Below, one piece after another: positions 60,120-64,000 of a DNA stretch of 64,000 nt (within the stretch, counting starts at the first letter, position 1; every line of letters starts with the position of its first letter). The notes beneath the pieces are model-generated. The model ran no database searches, had not been told where the DNA came from, and worked only from the letters and a program-made list of their open reading frames with translations. Source of the stretch: Flintibacter faecis (GTDB taxonomy: Bacteria > Bacillota > Clostridia > Oscillospirales > Oscillospiraceae); the NCBI RefSeq assembly GCF_014287875.1, contig NZ_JACOPN010000004.1:62001-126000 (forward strand). The letters are read 5' to 3'. Made by a program: the position numbers and the translations under genes.

Positions 60120-61187
60120 TTGAAAACTTCTGATTTTGACTTTTACCTGCCCGAAGAACTCATCGCCCAGACCCCGCTGGAGCGGCGGGATGCCTCCCGG
60201 CTGCTGACCCTGGACAAGCACACCGGCCAGACCGAACACCACCACTTTTATGAGCTGCCCCAGTTTCTCCGCCCGGGGGACTGCCTGGTGCTGAACAACT
60301 CCCGGGTGCTGCCCGCCCGCCTCATCGGCCACCGGCCCACCGGCGGCGTGTGCGAGGTGCTGCTGCTCACAGACAAGGGGGAGGGCCTGTGGGAGTGCCT
60401 GGTCCGTCCTGGTAAGAAGCTGCGCCCCGGCGCTCAGGTGATCTTCGGCGAGGGCCAGCTCACCGCCACGGTGGAGGGAGAGCTGTCCGACGGCAAGCGC
60501 CTGGTCCGCTTCCACTACGAGGGTATTTTCCTGGAGATCCTGGAGCAGCTGGGCAAGATGCCCCTGCCGCCCTATATCAAGGCGGAGCTGCAGGACAACG
60601 AGCGGTATCAGACGGTGTACTCCAAAGTAATGGGCTCCGCCGCCGCCCCCACCGCCGGACTGCACTTCACCCCGGAGCTGCTGCAGCAGATTCAGAACAT
60701 GGGGGTCGACCTCTGCTATGTGACCCTGCACGTTGGCCTGGGCACCTTCCGCCCGGTGAAGGCGGAGGACATCCAGGACCACGAGATGCACTCGGAGTTC
60801 TGCCAGATCAGCCAGGAGACGGCGGATGTCATCAACCGCACCAAGGCCCGGGGAGGGCGGGTCATCTGTGTGGGCACTACCTCCTGCCGGACTGTGGAGA
60901 GCTTTGCCGCCGAGGACGGCACCATGACCGCCCGCTCCGGCTGGACCAACATCTTCATCTATCCCGGCTACCGCTTCAAGGTGCTGGATGCCCTGATCAC
61001 CAACTTCCACCTGCCCCAGTCCACCCTTATCATGCTGGTGTCCGCCCTGGCCGGCCGGGAGCACGTCCTGGCCGCCTATGAGGAGGCCGTGCGGGAGAAG
61101 TATCGGTTCTTCTCCTTTGGGGATGCGATGTTTATTGGAGACGTGATGCCCTCCAAGGCTGAAAACGGCGAAAAGCCCGCAAAATAA
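60120..61187 (+). CDS. queA: S-adenosylmethionine:tRNA ribosyltransferase-isomerase
   Basis: 355 residues. It transfers and isomerises ribose from SAM onto preQ1-tRNA, making epoxyqueuosine. The N-terminus is [20 protein letters not shown], then [28 protein letters not shown] and [14 protein letters not shown]. Family members usually stop soon after [10 protein letters not shown]; this one continues with [16 protein letters not shown]. The 13 bases coding for that conserved end are repeated at 62764, where the frame ends AMFIH-stop. The tail is therefore probably supplied by an inserted element. TTG start. Confidence 0.94.
   Translation: MKTSDFDFYLPEELIAQTPLERRDASRLLTLDKHTGQTEHHHFYELPQFLRPGDCLVLNNSRVLPARLIGHRPTGGVCEVLLLTDKGEGLWECLVRPGKKLRPGAQVIFGEGQLTATVEGELSDGKRLVRFHYEGIFLEILEQLGKMPLPPYIKAELQDNERYQTVYSKVMGSAAAPTAGLHFTPELLQQIQNMGVDLCYVTLHVGLGTFRPVKAEDIQDHEMHSEFCQISQETADVINRTKARGGRVICVGTTSCRTVESFAAEDGTMTARSGWTNIFIYPGYRFKVLDALITNFHLPQSTLIMLVSALAGREHVLAAYEEAVREKYRFFSFGDAMFIGDVMPSKAENGEKPAK
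61123..61135 (+). repeat. direct repeat, left copy (possible attL, in queA 3' end)
   Basis: ATGCGATGTTTAT, inside the queA codons for the conserved C-terminal DAMFI segment. An identical 13-mer occurs at 62764-62776. Between the copies the composition drops and the genes are accessory. Confidence 0.45.
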
Positions 61188-61349
61188 GGGTTTTCAAGGA
61201 AAACGCCTTAACCGCCGCAAAGACCTGAAAAAGCCGCGTGGATAACCGAAAAGCATCACGCATCGTTAGCTTTGAAGGGATGCTTATAAAATTGAACAAC
61301 TTTTTTGGCGCATAATGTTGCGGCGATACTGCATAGACTGCATAAGATG

Positions 61350-61383
61350 GCCCCGACCTCAGTATATGAGGCCGGGGCTTTTC
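61350..61383 (+). terminator. terminator-like hairpin downstream of queA
   Basis: GCCCCGACCTCA (61350-61361) pairs with TGAGGCCGGGGC (61367-61378), one mismatch, followed by TTTTC. The 160 bases between the queA stop and this hairpin hold nothing I can identify. Confidence 0.65.
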
Positions 61384-61626
61384 TCATGTCTTGTAGGTGA
61401 ATGTGTGGGTCGCACCGTTCTTGAATGTGATGGAGGTGACGCGTCCATCGTTTACAACGATGTGGTCTATGATCTGCTGGAGGAAGCTGTGCGGGATGGA
61501 GGGGTCAATGGCTCGGATGTACTTCTCGTAGTCGATGTAGCGGTCTTCAATCAGCTTGTTCGCCATGATGTAGTACGACTGAAATGCCGAAGCTGCGGCT
61601 TGGAGATTGGGTATCATGCAGCGCAT
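61384..61626 (-). pseudogene. possible recombinase C-terminal fragment
   Basis: An 80-residue minus-strand frame with the stretch YEKYIRAIDPSIPHSFLQQI followed by IDHIVVNDGRVTSITFKNGA. The ending, a beta-strand pattern of the type VxxGRVTxITFKNG, resembles the C-termini of large serine recombinases and other mobile-element proteins of clostridia. There is no recombinase N-terminus, a stop lies directly upstream in frame, and no ribosome-binding site is seen. I treat it as a mobile-element remnant; the family assignment is weak. Confidence 0.35.
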
Positions 61627-61747
61627 ACATCAGACCGAGCGGCAATCACTCGTCTGGCCGGAGATTGCCGAGTGGTGGATGCCATCTACGCCGTCAATGA
61701 CGTTCGGCGACGTGTTGGCACCTTGAAAACCGAAGACTGAGTAGGGG

Positions 61748-61776
61748 AGAGGCCGGGATTTTCCCGGCCTCTTTGC
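61748..61776 (+). terminator. terminator-like hairpin inside the island
   Basis: AGAGGCCGGGA (61748-61758) pairs perfectly with TCCCGGCCTCT (61762-61772), followed by TTGCTTTCTT. No certain plus-strand gene precedes it. Confidence 0.6.
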
Positions 61777-61804
61777 TTTCTTGCCACAAAATATATATAA
61801 CATA

Positions 61805-61836
61805 TTGACTTCAAGGTATGATGTGGTATAATATAC
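61805..61836 (+). promoter_or_regulatory. promoter and candidate operator of the toxin-antitoxin pair
   Basis: TTGACT (61805-61810), 16-base spacer, perfect TATAAT (61827-61832) with extended -10 TGG. The -10 box lies inside the inverted repeat GTATA-A-TATAC (61826-61836), a plausible site for autorepression by the antitoxin. Confidence 0.7.
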
Positions 61837-61863
61837 TCAAAGAAATTAAAGGAGTGATTTCAG

Positions 61864-62139
61864 ATGGCGAAAGTATCAACCAGCATTTCCATTGACGCCG
61901 ATGTGAAAGCACAGGCTCAAGCTCTGTTCGCAGACTTCGGCCTTGACCTGTCCACCGCAATCAACATCTTCCTGCGGCAGTCGATCCGCGAGAATTGCAT
62001 CCCGTTTTCCATTCAGCGCGAGGTTCCCAATGCGGACACCATCGCCGCTATGCGGGAAGCTGATGACATGGTAAACCACCCTGAGCAGTATGAGACCTTC
62101 CACAGTATGGAAGACCTGAAGAGGGCTTTGGAGGCATGA
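61864..62139 (+). CDS. relB: RelB/DinJ family antitoxin
   Basis: 91 residues. The N-terminal ribbon-helix-helix (about 3-45) reads STSISIDADVKAQAQALFAD followed by FGLDLSTAINIFLRQSI, a clear DinJ/RelB signature. It binds operator DNA and neutralises the toxin through its C-terminal half. AAAGGAGTG lies upstream. The stop overlaps the toxin start by four bases (ATGA), the standard arrangement. Lower GC than the chromosomal genes around it. Confidence 0.93.
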   Translation: MAKVSTSISIDADVKAQAQALFADFGLDLSTAINIFLRQSIRENCIPFSIQREVPNADTIAAMREADDMVNHPEQYETFHSMEDLKRALEA

Positions 62140-62411
62140 AGTACGATGTGAGGATGTCCACCCGCTTCAAGAAGGATATGAAGCTGGTGCAGAAACGTGG
62201 GTACGACCAGAGGCTTATTTTCGAGGTGATCGAATTGCTTGCCAACGGCATGAAGCTCGACGAGAAGTACAAAGACCACCTCCTGACCGGCGATTACGGC
62301 GGTTTCCGTGAGTGCCATATCACGCCCGATTGGCTGCTGGTGTACCAGTACAGGGAGCAGGAGCTTTTGCTGCTGCTGTCCAGAACTGGAACCCACAGCG
62401 ACCTGTTCTGA
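62136..62411 (+). CDS. YafQ/RelE family mRNA interferase toxin
   Basis: 91 residues. RelE-fold ribosome-dependent RNase of the YafQ group. The start KYDVRMSTRFKKDMKLVQKR and the middle DHLLTGDYGGFRECHITPDW show the His and Asp positions expected in YafQ (one His in KDH, one in CHITPDW), and the C-terminal His is in SRTGTHSDLF. All catalytic residues appear intact, so the toxin is probably active. Paired with the upstream antitoxin. Confidence 0.92.
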   Translation: MKYDVRMSTRFKKDMKLVQKRGYDQRLIFEVIELLANGMKLDEKYKDHLLTGDYGGFRECHITPDWLLVYQYREQELLLLLSRTGTHSDLF

Positions 62412-62429
62412 ACTATGGAGCAGGCGGCG

Positions 62430-62633
62430 ATGACGTACAAGGGGTATTCGGCAAGGCCCGAATACTCCGCCGAGGACGGGGCCTTCTTCGGAAGGCTCCT
62501 CGGCATCAACGACTTAGTGAACTTCGAGTCCGCAAATGCAGAGGGCTTGGAGGAAGAGTTTCATAAGGCAGTGGACGACTATCTGGCGTTCTGCTCCGAA
62601 ATAGGGAAGCAGCCCCAGACACCCACCGTCTGA
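62430..62633 (+). pseudogene. HicB-like antitoxin, truncated before its DNA-binding domain
   Basis: 67 residues from ATG 62430 (an ATG at 62415 is in frame). TYKGYSARPEYSAEDGAFFG, then ITDLV-like INDLVNFESANAEGLEEEFH and KAVDDYLAFC match the HicB-type domain of clostridial type II antitoxins. Full-length relatives continue with a ribbon-helix-helix domain after the ...P-x-x-P segment; here a TGA follows QPQTPTV. No HicA toxin is next to it. It begins 18 bases after the YafQ gene and may be co-transcribed, as a decayed or solitary antitoxin. Confidence 0.7.
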
Positions 62634-62711
62634 AAATACGAGAAAGATTGCAGAATGTGGCGCGGCGGTCTTGACTGCTGCGCCTTGCATCTGCAAAGTA
62701 TAGAGGGAACG

Positions 62712-62783
62712 ATGAATGACTATGCAGAAAATCCGAAAATCACGCTTCGCGTGAGCATCGGTAATGCGATGTTTATCCATTGA
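62712..62783 (+). other. small open frame carrying the second copy of the queA-end sequence
   Basis: 23 codons with a GAGGGA site a few bases before ATG; the product would end SIGNAMFIH. The last residues mirror the SFGDAMFI end of QueA. Either it is a chance small frame, or the region is the displaced original queA end fused to element DNA. About 190 bases (62634-62830) hold nothing else I recognise. Confidence 0.3.
62764..62776 (+). repeat. direct repeat, right copy (possible attR)
   Basis: ATGCGATGTTTAT, identical to 61123-61135 in queA. It is followed by CCATTGA, so the queA-like frame reads AMFIH-stop. It lies 57 bases before the tgt start and marks the right edge of the accessory DNA. 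Confidence 0.45.
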
Positions 62784-62833
62784 GATCAAGCCATCTGTTT
62801 TTGGCTGTAAACAAGAAGTGAAGGAGTTTTGTT

Positions 62834-63973
62834 GTGTTTGAAGTGATAAAACAGGAGGGGAGAGCCCGGCGGGGGGTGTTTACCTGTCCCCACGGCACGG
62901 CCCAGACCCCGGTGTTTATGAACGTGGGCACCCAGGGGGCCATCAAGGGGGCGGTAGATGCTTTCGATTTGAAGGAGCTGGGCTGCCAGATCGAGCTGTC
63001 CAACACCTATCACCTGCACCTGCGCCCCGGCGACGGAGTGGTGCGGGACATGGGCGGACTGCATAAATTTATGCGGTGGGACGGCCCCATGCTCACCGAC
63101 AGCGGCGGCTTTCAGGTGTTCTCCCTGTCCGGCCTGCGGAAGATCAAGGAGGAGGGCGTGACCTTCGCCTCCCACATCGACGGGCGGCGCATCTTTATGG
63201 GCCCGGAGGAGTCCATGCAGATCCAGTCCAATCTGGGCAGCGACGTGGCTATGGCCTTTGACGAGTGCATTGAAAATCCCTCCCCCCGGGAATACGTGGA
63301 GCGCTCCTGCGCCCGAACCACCCGCTGGCTGGAGCGCTGCGTGGCCGAGCACAAGCGGCTGAACGCCCTGCCCGGCTGTGTGAACCCGGAGCAGATGCTA
63401 TTCGGCATCAACCAGGGGGGCACCTATCCCGACATCCGTGTCCGCCATATGCAGGATATCGCCAAGCTGGACTGCGATGGCTATGCCATCGGCGGTCTGG
63501 CGGTGGGGGAGCCCACCCAGACCATGTACGACATCATCGACGCGGTGGAGCCGCATATGCCAAAGGAAAAGCCCCGGTATCTCATGGGCGTGGGCACCCC
63601 CTCCAATATCATTGAAGGGGTGGCCCGGGGCGTGGACTTTTTCGATTGCGTCATGCCGGCCCGGAACGCCCGCCACGGCAAGCTGTTCACCTGGAAGGGC
63701 TTTCTCAACATCAAGAACGAGCGCTTCAAGCTGGACACCCGGCCCTTGGACGACGAGTGCGGCTGCCCCATGTGCAAAAACTTCTCCCGGGCCTATCTGC
63801 GGCACCTGTTCGTCTCCGGGGAGATGCTGGCCATGCGCCTGGCCGTGATGCACAACCTGTATTTCTATAATCAGCTGATGGCCCGCATCCGCCAGGCCCT
63901 GGACGAGGGGCGGTTTGAGGAATTCCGATGCCGGTATTCCGACCTGCTGGACCGCCAGGCCCCGAAAGATTGA
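62834..63973 (+). CDS. tgt: queuine tRNA-ribosyltransferase
   Basis: 379 residues, complete. It swaps G34 of GUN-anticodon tRNAs for preQ1. The nucleophilic and substrate residues are in MLTDSGGFQVFSL and AIGGLAVGEP, and the second Asp in GVDFFDCVMPARNARHG. The zinc site is formed by the Cys in DECGCPMCKNFSRAYLRHLF. GTG start with AAGGAG 7 bases upstream. It normally follows queA directly; here 1.65 kb of accessory DNA intervenes, so it may need its own promoter, which I could not find. Confidence 0.96.
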   Translation: MFEVIKQEGRARRGVFTCPHGTAQTPVFMNVGTQGAIKGAVDAFDLKELGCQIELSNTYHLHLRPGDGVVRDMGGLHKFMRWDGPMLTDSGGFQVFSLSGLRKIKEEGVTFASHIDGRRIFMGPEESMQIQSNLGSDVAMAFDECIENPSPREYVERSCARTTRWLERCVAEHKRLNALPGCVNPEQMLFGINQGGTYPDIRVRHMQDIAKLDCDGYAIGGLAVGEPTQTMYDIIDAVEPHMPKEKPRYLMGVGTPSNIIEGVARGVDFFDCVMPARNARHGKLFTWKGFLNIKNERFKLDTRPLDDECGCPMCKNFSRAYLRHLFVSGEMLAMRLAVMHNLYFYNQLMARIRQALDEGRFEEFRCRYSDLLDRQAPKD

Positions 63974-64000
63974 GGGCGTTTACCAGGCAATTTTGCAAAA

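Noticed and set aside
61315-61740. A 141-codon plus-strand frame in the queA-tgt island, ending just before a terminator
   Set aside because: No ribosome-binding site or recognisable domain, and it crosses the hairpin at 61350-61383. The position before the terminator is suggestive but not enough.
1-64000. CRISPR array, tRNA, rRNA, complete transposase or prophage genes
   Set aside because: Looked for by eye on both strands. No regularly spaced repeats, tRNA T-loop patterns, rRNA blocks or transposase motifs were recognised. Short tRNAs could be missed without a model search.

Overview
The window is a stretch of core chromosome from a GC-rich, endospore-type Firmicute. The best fit is class Clostridia, order Oscillospirales (Flavonifractor/Lawsonibacter/Intestinimonas-like). 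This rests on an IspH–ribosomal protein S1 fusion, the sporulation genes gerW (ytfJ), dacF-type carboxypeptidase, SleB-like hydrolase and SpoIID-like protein, RemA, CdaA/CdaR, a PASTA-domain kinase, a Tyr T-box and a lysine riboswitch, all written in codons that almost always end in G or C. The genus is an inference.

Layout. 1-807: end of lon and engB. 933-5337: scpA-scpB (chromosome condensation), a DUF2953 protein, gerW, dacF and rluB. 5521-10895: an RpiR-type regulator, an HI0933-family flavoprotein, cmk, plsC and ispH-rpsA. 11094-12876: carD, ispD, ispF. 13047-16752: a DUF3343/cysteine-desulfurase pair, then cdaA-cdaR (c-di-AMP synthesis). 16793-19216: an RseC-like protein and a tightly packed trio of DUF5685, J-domain and membrane proteins. 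19263-31444: the conserved Firmicutes run yicC-remA-gmk-rpoZ-priA-def-fmt-rsmB-rlmN-stp-prkC-rsgA (nucleotide metabolism, replication restart, translation initiation, rRNA modification, Ser/Thr phosphorylation, ribosome assembly). 31497-32693: a convergent rodA/ftsW gene. 32819-37201: tsaE, a palindromic interspersed repeat, tsaB, upp, mrnC, rqcH. 37498-38466: a secreted cell-wall hydrolase. 38687-48210: nusB, a TsaD-like paralogue, xseA-xseB-ispA-dxs-tlyA-nadK-argR-recN. With ispH, ispD and ispF, the window therefore holds five steps of MEP-pathway and prenyl diphosphate synthesis.

48271-53034 holds an NSS-family transporter, an exported protein of unknown function, and a Tyr T-box controlling an EamA-type transporter plus tyrS. 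53105-54000 is an AT-richer patch with an S51 peptidase and a decayed small membrane gene. 54126-57807, on the minus strand, holds tcdA and the lysine-riboswitch operon asd-dapA-dapB. 58231-63973 carries a SpoIID/LytB protein and the queuosine genes queA and tgt. About 1.6 kb of foreign-looking DNA separates queA from tgt: a possible recombinase fragment, a RelB/YafQ toxin-antitoxin pair and a truncated HicB-like antitoxin. A 13-base direct repeat flanks it, and one copy lies in the 3' end of queA.

The strongest leads are: (1) the island that appears to have integrated into the end of queA and split queA from tgt; (2) the EamA transporter under a Tyr T-box, which predicts a tyrosine-related substrate; (3) an internal promoter and Shine-Dalgarno site inside the ispH-rpsA fusion that could produce free S1; (4) a WalR-type box and an 18-base perfect palindrome before the SleB-like hydrolase. 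No CRISPR array, rRNA, tRNA or complete insertion sequence was recognised.
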